DNA of 31,181 bases from contig CAZYAI010000030.1 of assembly GCA_964645625.1 (NCBI GenBank), positions 1 to 31,181 on the forward strand, written 5' to 3'. Within the stretch, counting starts at the first letter, position 1. Each line of letters starts with the position of its first letter. The notes below the pieces were generated by a model, which ran no database searches, had not been told where the DNA came from, and saw nothing but the letters and a program-made list of their open reading frames with translations. A program made the translations under genes and the position numbers. This DNA comes from AB-137-C09 sp964645625 (GTDB taxonomy: Bacteria > Pseudomonadota > Zetaproteobacteria > Mariprofundales > Mariprofundaceae). Below are positions 1 through 8,492 of the stretch, piece after piece.

Positions 1-33
1 TTTTATACTTGTTCATTACTAGGCTGCGCTGCG

Positions 34-101
34 AACATGGCTTTAGCTCCCTCTGTGTGAGGCAATATTGTTGCTACGGTCCGTTGTCATAAAGCCATGT
101 T
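34..101 (+). promoter_or_regulatory. Inverted-repeat leader upstream of the cyclic-nucleotide-binding gene
   Basis: A perfect 12-base inverted repeat, AACATGGCTTTA at 34-45 and TAAAGCCATGTT at 90-101, encloses 44 bases. Inside is a smaller hairpin, CCTC-TGTGT-GAGG, near 51-63. The right arm ends just before the ribosome binding site (AAAGGAGA, 107-114) of the gene starting at 123. It could be a structured 5' leader, an upstream terminator or a small repeat element. There is no T-run after the right arm, so a simple terminator is less likely. Confidence 0.4.
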
Positions 102-122
102 TATTTAAAGGAGAATCGTATC

Positions 123-1295
123 ATGCCTTTAGTTCATCATCGAGAAAAAGTAAAAGAAGCCATTCAACGTGGCGACTTATTTTCTGCTGCCCATTCATTG
201 GCAGCCTTGTGTAAACTTCAGCCCAATGATCTTGAGTTGGCGCTTATGCATGCAGATCTATGTGAACAAGCAGGTTCGATGAATGATGAAGCAGCAGAAG
301 CTTATGCGCGGGCTTCCCGTCTGAGTGTTGATACCCATGATTGGCGATCTGGCGGCACTGCGATGGTGGGTTATTACCGCTTACGTCCTGATGGTAAGAT
401 GCTAGGGCGCGAGTTGTTTCATCGCGCTCGCGCTAACGATGCCTTATTAGCCGAGGCGATGACATTCTTACATCAAGATGCTTGCGCGGCTTTTGCGATG
501 CATGAACACCCGATGTTTTCATCATTAAGCGACATTTTGTTCGATGAAGTGTTCACCTCGTTGCAAGCGCAAGCACTGGATGATGGTGAGTTTTTGGTGC
601 GCAAAGGCGACCCTGCCAAACACCTGTTTGTCATTACCGAAGGATCGCTAGAACCGTGGGTAGAAGATGATGATGGCACATTTAAGCCGATGGCTGTCAT
701 AGAAGCTGGCAGCATAACGGGCGAAACTCCCTTTCTTACCGACACCAGCGAACGAACAGCCGACCTTAAGGCGGTGGGGAAGACCCAAGTTTATTTATTG
801 CCCTACCATGTATTACATGCCTTGGTCGAAAAACATCCAACGATTCGCCACCAGATGGAGGCTTTCCATCAACAACATGCCCCAGAACGACAATTAGCAT
901 TCACACCATTCTTTCAAAGCATTAGTGCGCAAGAGCGGCGTAATATCGCGCAAGAAATGGAAATTATTTGCCTGCCTGCTGGCACAAACCTATGCACGAT
1001 AGATGAGCGTAAAAACTTGGATTTTTACGTTGTTCATGCAGGTTGGTTGTCGGTAAACACAAGCATCAATGGTCGAGAACGTTTACTGTACACCGCTAAG
1101 CGTCATAACCTTTTAGGCGAGTTAGGTCTGCTGGAAAACCGACGCAAAATCACGGTGCGAACGATTTCTGATGTGCAATTGCTGCGTTGGCCAGAAGATC
1201 GTTACCGCCATTACTATCAAAACAATGAATGGTTACGCTTTAAGCTTGCCGATCGATTGCTTCATTTAAACAAAAAAGTACACAGCTTGGCGTAA
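123..1295 (+). CDS. Protein with two cyclic-nucleotide-binding domains, no DNA-binding domain
   Basis: This 390-residue soluble protein has a helical N-terminal region (about 1-115, TPR-like in texture) and two Crp/cAPK-type beta-barrel domains at about 125-240 and 260-385. The first contains GDPAKHLFVITEGSLE followed by a GETPFL...R phosphate-binding-type segment. The second contains GELGLLENRRKITVRT, close to the GExxLL...RR.T pattern that holds cyclic nucleotide phosphate in this family. No helix-turn-helix follows, so it is unlikely to be a Crp-type transcription factor. No signal peptide or membrane segment is visible. AAAGGAGA nine bases upstream supports the ATG at 123. It is transcribed alone and converges on nifJ. 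The ligand and target are unknown, and it could respond to c-di-GMP or a metabolite instead of cAMP. Confidence 0.8.
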   Translation: MPLVHHREKVKEAIQRGDLFSAAHSLAALCKLQPNDLELALMHADLCEQAGSMNDEAAEAYARASRLSVDTHDWRSGGTAMVGYYRLRPDGKMLGRELFHRARANDALLAEAMTFLHQDACAAFAMHEHPMFSSLSDILFDEVFTSLQAQALDDGEFLVRKGDPAKHLFVITEGSLEPWVEDDDGTFKPMAVIEAGSITGETPFLTDTSERTADLKAVGKTQVYLLPYHVLHALVEKHPTIRHQMEAFHQQHAPERQLAFTPFFQSISAQERRNIAQEMEIICLPAGTNLCTIDERKNLDFYVVHAGWLSVNTSINGRERLLYTAKRHNLLGELGLLENRRKITVRTISDVQLLRWPEDRYRHYYQNNEWLRFKLADRLLHLNKKVHSLA

Positions 1296-1304
1296 CAGGC
1301 ATTG

Positions 1305-1346
1305 CCCTTAACCCTTGTGTAACAAGCGTTACACGAGGGTTAAGGG
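1305..1346. terminator. Long hairpin between convergent genes (bidirectional terminator)
   Basis: Nineteen-base arms (1305-1323 and 1328-1346) pair with a single G-T wobble around the four-base loop AAGC. The hairpin lies 10 bases after the stop of the rightward gene and 18 bases before the stop of leftward nifJ. That is where a shared terminator is expected. There is no strong T-run on either side, so termination strength is uncertain. Confidence 0.7.
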
Positions 1347-1364
1347 TGGCTTCTATCCGACTTG

Positions 1365-4300
1365 CTATACTGCTGTAGGTTGGAAGGCGGAGGGTTCTTG
1401 CCTTGCCATGTGCTCATAGGTTTGCCAACGCAAATCAACGGATTCCTGTGCTAATGCCATTAAACGTTCCGCTTCTTGTGGGTGATTGCGTTGCAGGAGT
1501 TTGTAGCGCATTTCGGTGTAAGCATAATCAGCCAGCTTCATGGTCGGGCGTGGTGAATCCAATACAAAGGGCTTTTTGCCTGCTTTGCGTAGGGCAGGGT
1601 TGTAACGAATCAACGGCCAATAGCCCGATGCTACTGCCATTTCTTGCTGGCGCATGCCTTGGGTCATGTCGATGCCGTGGGCGATGCAATGGCTATATGC
1701 CAAAATAATTGACGGACCTGGGTATTCTTCAGCTTCGCGCATGGCAAGCAGTGTTTGTTGTGGATTACTGCCCATCGCCACCCTGGCTACATAGACATTC
1801 CCGTAAGAAATCGCTTGTAAGGCAAGGTCTTTTTTACCCACGGGTTTCCCTGCTGAGGCAAACTTCGCCGTTGCTCCTACAGGCGTGGACTTTGATGCTT
1901 GACCACCGGTATTGGAATAAACCTCGGTATCCAACACCAAAACATTGATGTTGCGACCACTGGCAAGGGCGTGATCTAGTCCTGCTGAACCAATATCATA
2001 AGCCCAACCATCACCACCGACCAGCCAGACGCTGCGGCGCACCAAATGATCGACAATGGATAATAAATTTTTTGCCGCAGGGTCATCAATGCTTTGTAAA
2101 CGTGATTTCAAGGCATCCACTCTGGCGCGTTGGCGGGTGACTTCTGAGCCCACGGACTGGTCGGCGTGAACCACTGCATCAATGAATGTTTGCTCAAACC
2201 ATGCGTCCATACCTTGCAACAATGCCATTGCTTGCTGCATATGGTGGTCGGCAGCAACACGCATGCCTAAACCAAATTCTGCATTGTCCTCAAACAGCGA
2301 GTTTGACCATGCAGGACCGCGACCATCTTGGTTGGTCGTCCACGGTGTAGCAGGTAAGTTACCACCATAAATAGAGGAGCAGCCCGTTGCATTGGCAACC
2401 AATAAGCGGGGACCAAACAATTGGGTTAGCAATCGTATATAAGGGGTTTCGCCACAACCTGCGCAAGCTCCAGAGAATTCAAACAGCGGTTCTAAGAACT
2501 GCGTACCACGCACCGAGGCATAATCAAGGTCGGCACGTTCATTCACAGGGAGCGATTCAAAAAAGTGAATATTGCTACGCCCATCATCCATTTGCGCGAC
2601 ACGCGGTGCCATATTGATCGCCTTGCGTTGCTTGTTGTCAGGGTCAAGAGCAGGGCAGGCGTGAACACACATTTCACAGCCTGTGCAGTCTTCTAAATAG
2701 ACTTGCAAACTGTAACGTGTTTCGGGGAAGCCGCGTGCATTCACGGGAGCTGAAGGGAAGCAACTGGGGGCATCGTCCAGCAGTGATTCGTGGTAAAATT
2801 TGGCACGAATGACACTATGAGGGCAAACAAAACTGCAATTACCACATTGAATACATAAGTCCGATTCCCATTGTGGTACGAAGGCGGCGATGTTGCGTTT
2901 TTCCCAACGGGCAGTGCCGCTGGGGTAGGTGCCATCTACAGGGACGGCACTGACTGGCAACGCATCGCCCAAGCCAGCCAGCATCGGTGCAGTCACTTGT
3001 TGCACAAAGTCGGGGGCTTGTTTGGCTACGGTTTCCCGCATGGTATGGCAACTTTCGGCGGTTTTAGGGGGCGTAATGGCGTGCAGATGATCCAATGCCG
3101 CATCAACAGCACGGAAGTTTTGCGCAATAACATCTGCCCCTTTGCGGGCATAGGTGGTTTCAATCGCGCGTTTAATACGGGCAATCGCTTCATCCCGTGG
3201 TAATACGCCAGAAAGGGCAAAAAAGCAGGTTTGCATGATGGTGTTGATGCGCCGTCCCATGCCTGTTTCTCGGGCAACTTCCGAGGCGTTGATGACGTAA
3301 AAGGCAATGTGTTTATCAATCATGGTCTGCTGCACCGATTGCGCCAGCGCATGCCATACTTCATCAGCAGGCAGCGGTGCATTAAGCAGGAACACCGCAC
3401 CATCTGCGGCATGTGCCAATAGGTCGAATTGATGCACAAATTCGTAATGGTGGCAGGCAATAAAATTAGCCGATTCAATCAAATAAGGCGCACGAATCGG
3501 GCGTGGACCAAAACGCAGGTGCGAAGTCGTTTGCGAGCCTGCTTTCTTTGAATCATAAACAAAATAACCTTGGCAATAAAGGTCGGTGCCATCGCCAATG
3601 ATTTTGATGCTGTTTTTGTTTGCTGATACCGTGCCATCCGAGCCTAGTCCAAAGAACATGGCGCGGGTCACGCCTTGATCTTCGATATTAAAGTGTGATG
3701 TAAACGGCAGGCTGGTATGGCTTACATCATCATGAATGCCAATGGTGAAATGATTTTTCGGTGTGCTTTGTTGCAGGTTATCATAAATCGCCTTGACCAT
3801 TGCAGGGGTGAACTCTTTGGATGAAAGCCCATAACGACCGCCAATGATGCGGGGCATGGTGCTGCGTTTGCCATCAGCCACTGACTCGGCGACACTGGTT
3901 ACCACATCTTGGTACAGCGGTTCCCCTTGCGAGCCAGGTTCTTTGGTGCGGTCAAGCACGGCAATGTTTTGTACGCTGGCAGGTAACGCAGCGCATAAAT
4001 GTTCATTGCTAAATGGACGGAACAAGCGCACGATGACTACGCCCAAACGTGCACCTGCGGCATTGAGTACATCAAGGGTTTCCATCACCGTTTCAGCACC
4101 TGAACCCATGATGACAATCACCGATTCGGCATCGGTTGCACCGTGGTAGTCAAACAGGTGGTAATGCCGTCCTGTCGCGGCAGCCAACTCATCCATACAT
4201 GCTTGCACCAGCTGCGGTAGCGCAAGGTAGTAAGGGTTCGATGCTTCACGCCCTTGGAAGTACACATCGGGGTTTTGTGCTGTACCTCGAATGAAGGGAT

Positions 4301-4952
4301 GGTCAGGATTTAAGGCGCGGGCGCGATGTGCGTGAATCAATGCATCAGGAATCATTTGATGAATCACATCATCGTCGATCAGTTGGATTTTGTTGATTTC
4401 GTGCGAGGTGCGGAAGCCATCAAAAAAGTTAATGAATGGCACACGACCGCGCAGCGTTGCTGTATGACTAATCAGTGCTGCATCATGCGCTTCTTGCACC
4501 GAGCAGGAAGCAAGCATGGCAAATCCCGTCATCCGTGTTGCCATCACATCTTGATGGTCACCGAAGATGGATAAGGCTTGTGCTGCCAAAGAACGCGCTG
4601 CAACATGGAATACCGTGGATGTCAGTTCACCCGCGATTTTGTACATATTGGGAATCATCAACAGCAAGCCCTGCGAGGCGGTAAAGGTGGTGGTTAATGC
4701 GCCAGCTTGTAACGCGCCATGCGCCGTGCCAGCCGCGCCGCCTTCGCTTTGTAGTTCGATTACATCAGGTACAGAGCCAAACAGATTTTGACGACCCTGT
4801 GCGGCCCATACATCGCAAGTTTCAGCCATATCCGACGATGGGGTGATGGGGTAGATGGAACACACTTCACTGACGCGATAGGCAATATGCGCCACAGCAT
4901 GACTGCCGTCCATCGTCACCAAATGCTTCTTTTTAGGTGTTGAAGTGCTCAT
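1365..4952 (-). CDS. nifJ: Pyruvate:ferredoxin (flavodoxin) oxidoreductase
   Basis: This single-chain enzyme converts pyruvate and CoA to acetyl-CoA and CO2 and passes electrons to ferredoxin or flavodoxin. The 1195 residues match the usual full length. In order one sees the N-terminal pyrimidine-binding domain (YPITPSSDMAE), the central domains, a two-[4Fe-4S] insert with CIQCGNCSFVCP at about 697 and CTGCEMCVHACP at about 752, the CAGCGETPY segment, and the thiamine-diphosphate site GDGWAYDIG at about 980 followed by DTEVYSNTGGQASKSTP. All key cysteines are present. The start codon overlaps the stop of the upstream flavoprotein gene as ATGA, implying translational coupling. It is the last gene of the leftward hemB-to-nifJ string and ends at the hairpin shared with the opposing gene. 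Oxygen-sensitive versions of this enzyme indicate anaerobic or microaerobic pyruvate oxidation. Confidence 0.97.
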   Translation of the reverse strand: MSTSTPKKKHLVTMDGSHAVAHIAYRVSEVCSIYPITPSSDMAETCDVWAAQGRQNLFGSVPDVIELQSEGGAAGTAHGALQAGALTTTFTASQGLLLMIPNMYKIAGELTSTVFHVAARSLAAQALSIFGDHQDVMATRMTGFAMLASCSVQEAHDAALISHTATLRGRVPFINFFDGFRTSHEINKIQLIDDDVIHQMIPDALIHAHRARALNPDHPFIRGTAQNPDVYFQGREASNPYYLALPQLVQACMDELAAATGRHYHLFDYHGATDAESVIVIMGSGAETVMETLDVLNAAGARLGVVIVRLFRPFSNEHLCAALPASVQNIAVLDRTKEPGSQGEPLYQDVVTSVAESVADGKRSTMPRIIGGRYGLSSKEFTPAMVKAIYDNLQQSTPKNHFTIGIHDDVSHTSLPFTSHFNIEDQGVTRAMFFGLGSDGTVSANKNSIKIIGDGTDLYCQGYFVYDSKKAGSQTTSHLRFGPRPIRAPYLIESANFIACHHYEFVHQFDLLAHAADGAVFLLNAPLPADEVWHALAQSVQQTMIDKHIAFYVINASEVARETGMGRRINTIMQTCFFALSGVLPRDEAIARIKRAIETTYARKGADVIAQNFRAVDAALDHLHAITPPKTAESCHTMRETVAKQAPDFVQQVTAPMLAGLGDALPVSAVPVDGTYPSGTARWEKRNIAAFVPQWESDLCIQCGNCSFVCPHSVIRAKFYHESLLDDAPSCFPSAPVNARGFPETRYSLQVYLEDCTGCEMCVHACPALDPDNKQRKAINMAPRVAQMDDGRSNIHFFESLPVNERADLDYASVRGTQFLEPLFEFSGACAGCGETPYIRLLTQLFGPRLLVANATGCSSIYGGNLPATPWTTNQDGRGPAWSNSLFEDNAEFGLGMRVAADHHMQQAMALLQGMDAWFEQTFIDAVVHADQSVGSEVTRQRARVDALKSRLQSIDDPAAKNLLSIVDHLVRRSVWLVGGDGWAYDIGSAGLDHALASGRNINVLVLDTEVYSNTGGQASKSTPVGATAKFASAGKPVGKKDLALQAISYGNVYVARVAMGSNPQQTLLAMREAEEYPGPSIILAYSHCIAHGIDMTQGMRQQEMAVASGYWPLIRYNPALRKAGKKPFVLDSPRPTMKLADYAYTEMRYKLLQRNHPQEAERLMALAQESVDLRWQTYEHMARQEPSAFQPTAV

Positions 4953-6586
4953 ACTGAAGCCTCCGTTTCGTCGTTCATTTCAATGGCGTGGCAGGGGCAT
5001 TGTTCGTAGCAGACAGCGCAACCTGTGCAACGGTCATAGTCATAACGGTAGCGGTTGCCTTTGCCGAGTTTAATCACTGCGCCTTCAGGGCAGGAGCCAT
5101 AACAGCCGTCGCATTCAAAGCAATTACCGCAAGAAAGGCAGCGTGCCGCTTCAAAGCGTGCTTCCTTTTCGCTTAAGCCGTGCATAATCTCGCTAAAGCC
5201 ACCCAAACGTTCGTTGACGGGGATTTCTGCCTGTTTACTTTGAGGTGCTGCGGTGCGGTACCATAAATGTAATTTTTCATGACCGACGATGGGATGTTTT
5301 TCTACCGCTTCTATGGTTTCGCCACGCAGCCAGGCGTCAATGCAACGGGCTGCTTTTTTGCCGTGACCTGTAGCAATGGTGACGGAACGTTCGCTGGGAA
5401 CCATATCACCGCCTGCAAAAATGCCAGCAGCACCTGTCATCATCTGTTCGTTGACCACCACTGTGTCATCGCGGTTGAAGTCGATGCCATCGACATGGCG
5501 TAAAAAGCCCGTGTCGGTGTCTTGACCAACCGCCAAAATCAGTGCGTCAGCTTCCAGTGTCTCGACTTCACCTGTGGGTTGTGGTCTGCCATCTTCATCC
5601 AAACGCATGACCTCAACCGTGAAGGTGCTTGCGTTGACTTCTTTAATGGTGCGCAGCCAGTTGATTTTTACGCCTTCTTCAAGGGCTTCTTCAGCTTCAA
5701 AATCGTGCGCGGGCATGCTGGCGCGGTCACGTCGGTAGATGATGACAGCCTCTTCTGCGCCCAAGCGTTTGGCGGTTCGAGCAGCATCCATAGCGGTATT
5801 GCCGCCACCGTAAATCGCCACGCGACGACCGAGTTTAACAGGTTCGCCAGCATCAACAGAACGTAAAAAGCTTACGGCATCCATCATTTTGCTGGCATCA
5901 CGCCCTGGAATTTCAATGTTTTTGCTTAAATGTGCGCCAACTGCGATAAATACAGCATCAAAACCACCTTCTTCTTTGGCGGCTATGACATCATCGACAC
6001 GGTGATTAAGCACGATGGTCACACCCATTGCCTCAACACGGCTGATTTCTTGCGCTAATACATCGCGTGGCATGCGGTAAGCGGGAATACCAAAATGAAT
6101 CATGCCACCCGCTACAGGTCCTGCTTCAAAGATCGTGACTTTATGCCCCAAGCGGGTGAGGTGGTAGGCAGCAGATAAACCACTAGGACCAGCCCCAATA
6201 ATCATCACTGAACCGCCATTAGGTCGTGCTGTGTATTGTGGTTGCCAGCCATGTTCCATCGCTTGATCGCCCAAAAATCGTTCAACAGCGTGGATGCTGA
6301 CTTCTTGGTCGGTAATGGCGCGGTTACACGATGTTTCACAAGGGTGATAACAAACACGCCCGTGAATGGCAGGAAAGGGGTTGTTTTCTAGCAGCTTTTG
6401 CCATGCCGCTTCGTACTCCCCAGCTTGCGCCAATGCCAGCCATGCTTGAATATCTTCGCCAGCAGGGCAGGCGTGGTTACATGGCGGTAAAAAGTCTCGA
6501 TACACAGGGCGGCGACTGCGGGTAGCACCTGTTCCTGCTGCATGTTGTGTGAAATCCAATGACCCTGTCATATCCTTCATGATCAT
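4949..6586 (-). CDS. GltD-like FAD/NAD(P) oxidoreductase with C-terminal ferredoxin domain
   Basis: The family is the glutamate-synthase small-subunit type of flavoprotein, which moves electrons between NAD(P)H and iron-sulfur partners. The N-terminal iron-sulfur domain has CNHACP and CYHPCETSCNR. An FAD Rossmann motif IIGAGPSGLSAAYH lies near residue 130, a second nucleotide site YGGGNTAMDAARTAKRLG near 270, and FAGGD later. The C-terminus adds two ferredoxin-type clusters (CLSCGNCFECDGCYGSCP and CTGCAVCYEQCP). The ATG at 6586 is chosen because AAGGAG lies five bases upstream; a TTG at 6604 in the same frame precedes that site and is unlikely. No glutamate synthase large subunit is present. 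The ATGA overlap with nifJ suggests it works with that enzyme, for example as a ferredoxin:NAD(P) oxidoreductase. That role is inferred. Confidence 0.9.
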   Translation of the reverse strand: MIMKDMTGSLDFTQHAAGTGATRSRRPVYRDFLPPCNHACPAGEDIQAWLALAQAGEYEAAWQKLLENNPFPAIHGRVCYHPCETSCNRAITDQEVSIHAVERFLGDQAMEHGWQPQYTARPNGGSVMIIGAGPSGLSAAYHLTRLGHKVTIFEAGPVAGGMIHFGIPAYRMPRDVLAQEISRVEAMGVTIVLNHRVDDVIAAKEEGGFDAVFIAVGAHLSKNIEIPGRDASKMMDAVSFLRSVDAGEPVKLGRRVAIYGGGNTAMDAARTAKRLGAEEAVIIYRRDRASMPAHDFEAEEALEEGVKINWLRTIKEVNASTFTVEVMRLDEDGRPQPTGEVETLEADALILAVGQDTDTGFLRHVDGIDFNRDDTVVVNEQMMTGAAGIFAGGDMVPSERSVTIATGHGKKAARCIDAWLRGETIEAVEKHPIVGHEKLHLWYRTAAPQSKQAEIPVNERLGGFSEIMHGLSEKEARFEAARCLSCGNCFECDGCYGSCPEGAVIKLGKGNRYRYDYDRCTGCAVCYEQCPCHAIEMNDETEASV

Positions 6587-6620
6587 CCCCTCTCCTTTTA
6601 ACAACCTCTTTTATTGATTG

Positions 6621-8486
6621 TTACCCTTTACGCCCAAATAAACGGTCTAACTCGTCAAGCGATAGTCGCACATAGGTGGGGCGACCATGGTTGCATTGCG
6701 CGATGTTGGGTGTTTGTTCCATTTGACGTAATAATTGTTGTTGCTCATTGTTGTTTAAGAGGCAACCTGCTTTTAACGACGTTTTACAGGCGCGATTGCC
6801 CAGCCAACGTTCCAATACACGTCCCATACCGCTTTCGCCTGCTTCGGCTTCGCTGCCGATTAATTGGCATGCTGCCACCAGTTCTTCCACTAAACGTAAG
6901 GGTGAATCATCTTGTAGCAGGGCAGGGACGGCATGGATCGTGAACGCGCCCTCAGCGCATGCTTTGATTTCCACGGCAAAGGTTTCTAGTTCATCGCTAT
7001 GGTCATGCAGCCACGCTGCTGTATGGGCATCGGGTTGCCACTGTACAGGCAATAACAAACGCTGGGCAAGCAGATTGCCCGCAGCCATTTCACGCTTCAT
7101 GCGCTCATAGTTGATGCGTTCATGTGCGGCATGCTGATCGACTAAAATCACACCTTCAGTCGTTTGCGTTAAAATATAACGTTGATGGAGTTGCGCCAAC
7201 GGCGCACCTAAATGTAAGCTCGTTTCCGCTTGATGGTAGGGACTAGGCTGCTGTCGTTCGCGAGCTTCATTGCCTGAAGGCTTATGTGTAGCATGAACGG
7301 GCATGGTGTTTTGATGCGCTGTGCCATGCCCGTTAAAGGCTAGTGTCGGTGCGCTCGCTGGTCGCTGTGGTGTATTACTTTGGCGCGGTAATGTAGCAGC
7401 ACTTGCTGTGACTGGCTGACGCGCTTGATCGTGCATGGTGGGCGGATTGTTGGCAAAACTTTGCACGGCCTGTTCACTGGTCGCAGGTGCAACCTGTTGC
7501 CCGTGGTTTGCTAATGCCGCTCGCACACATGCAACCACGGCAGCACGCACGCTTTGTGGTGCTTTGAAGCGTACTTCACGTTTGGCAGGGTGAACATTGA
7601 CATCCACATCAGCAGGATCCATCTCGATATAAACCACGGCTATAGGGTAGCGATCATGGAACATAACATCACGGTAGGCAGCGCGTAGGGCGGCAATCAG
7701 TTGCTTGTCCCGAATCACACGACCATTGACCAAGAATAACATACGGCTGGCATCACGGTGGTGGTAGGTAGGCAAACCGAGGTAAGCGTCAATGATGATT
7801 CCATCGTGTTCAAGTTTATGGCTAACAACATTGTCCATAAACGTTTCACCCATGATGTCAGCGATGCGTTGATTGCGCGAACAGGCGGGGAAGTCCAATC
7901 GTTTTCGACCATCAAAATCAAGCCGCAGGGCAGTGTTAGCATGTGCCAATGCCAAGCCGCGAACCACTTCGATGATCGCCGCTTCTTCTGTTTTATCAGC
8001 GCGCATAAAGCGTAAACGCGCTGGCGTGTTAAGGAACAGATCACGCACTTCGATGCGCGTACCATGTCGCCACGTGGCGGGCATGGTTTCTGTTTCGCCC
8101 AATTGATTCACGCGCACTTCGCAGCCCAGCTCTTCTTCTTTGCAGGCCGTGTGCAGACGAAAGCGAGACACCGAAGCTAGCGAGGGGAGGGCTTCACCAC
8201 GGAAGCCATGACTGGCAATGGCGTGGAGGTCTTCGGCATCGCTGATTTTGCTGGTGGCGTGGCGTTGCAGTGCCAGTGGTGCATCAATTGCCGACATGCC
8301 ACAACCATCGTCGTCAATATCAATGCATTGCTTGCCTGCTTTTTCAATACGGATATGGATGCGAGAGGCTCCCGCATCCAAACTGTTTTCGACCAATTCT
8401 TTTACTGCTGAGGCAGGACGCTCCACCACCTCGCCTGCGGCAATTTGATTGGCAACCTGTGGTGGCAATAAATGAATCTGTTGCAT
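6621..8486 (-). CDS. mutL: DNA mismatch repair protein MutL, endonuclease-type
   Basis: MutL links mismatch recognition by MutS to strand incision and removal. The GHKL ATPase domain is clear: IAAGEVVERPASAVKELVEN, DDDGCGM and GFRGEALPSLASV. The C-terminal dimerisation domain follows a Pro/Gln/Ala-rich linker. It carries DQHAAHERINYE at about 450, which fits the DQHA-x2-E-x4-E metal-binding motif of nicking MutL proteins. It also has ACKTSLKAG near 566 and CNHGRP near 598. E. coli MutL, which relies on MutH, lacks this motif, so strand nicking by MutL itself is expected. Length (621 residues) is normal. It starts six bases after the hemY stop and is 34 bases upstream of the flavoprotein start, so it sits inside a heme and redox gene string. 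Confidence 0.97.
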   Translation of the reverse strand: MQQIHLLPPQVANQIAAGEVVERPASAVKELVENSLDAGASRIHIRIEKAGKQCIDIDDDGCGMSAIDAPLALQRHATSKISDAEDLHAIASHGFRGEALPSLASVSRFRLHTACKEEELGCEVRVNQLGETETMPATWRHGTRIEVRDLFLNTPARLRFMRADKTEEAAIIEVVRGLALAHANTALRLDFDGRKRLDFPACSRNQRIADIMGETFMDNVVSHKLEHDGIIIDAYLGLPTYHHRDASRMLFLVNGRVIRDKQLIAALRAAYRDVMFHDRYPIAVVYIEMDPADVDVNVHPAKREVRFKAPQSVRAAVVACVRAALANHGQQVAPATSEQAVQSFANNPPTMHDQARQPVTASAATLPRQSNTPQRPASAPTLAFNGHGTAHQNTMPVHATHKPSGNEARERQQPSPYHQAETSLHLGAPLAQLHQRYILTQTTEGVILVDQHAAHERINYERMKREMAAGNLLAQRLLLPVQWQPDAHTAAWLHDHSDELETFAVEIKACAEGAFTIHAVPALLQDDSPLRLVEELVAACQLIGSEAEAGESGMGRVLERWLGNRACKTSLKAGCLLNNNEQQQLLRQMEQTPNIAQCNHGRPTYVRLSLDELDRLFGRKG

Positions 8487-8492
8487 ACGTGA

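Noticed and set aside
123..1295. The cyclic-nucleotide protein as a Crp/Fnr transcription factor
   Set aside because: There is no helix-turn-helix after either binding domain; the second domain runs to the C-terminus.
1403..4791. Several open frames of 60-110 codons opposite nifJ
   Set aside because: They are antisense to a complete, conserved gene, lack ribosome sites and show no recognisable domains.
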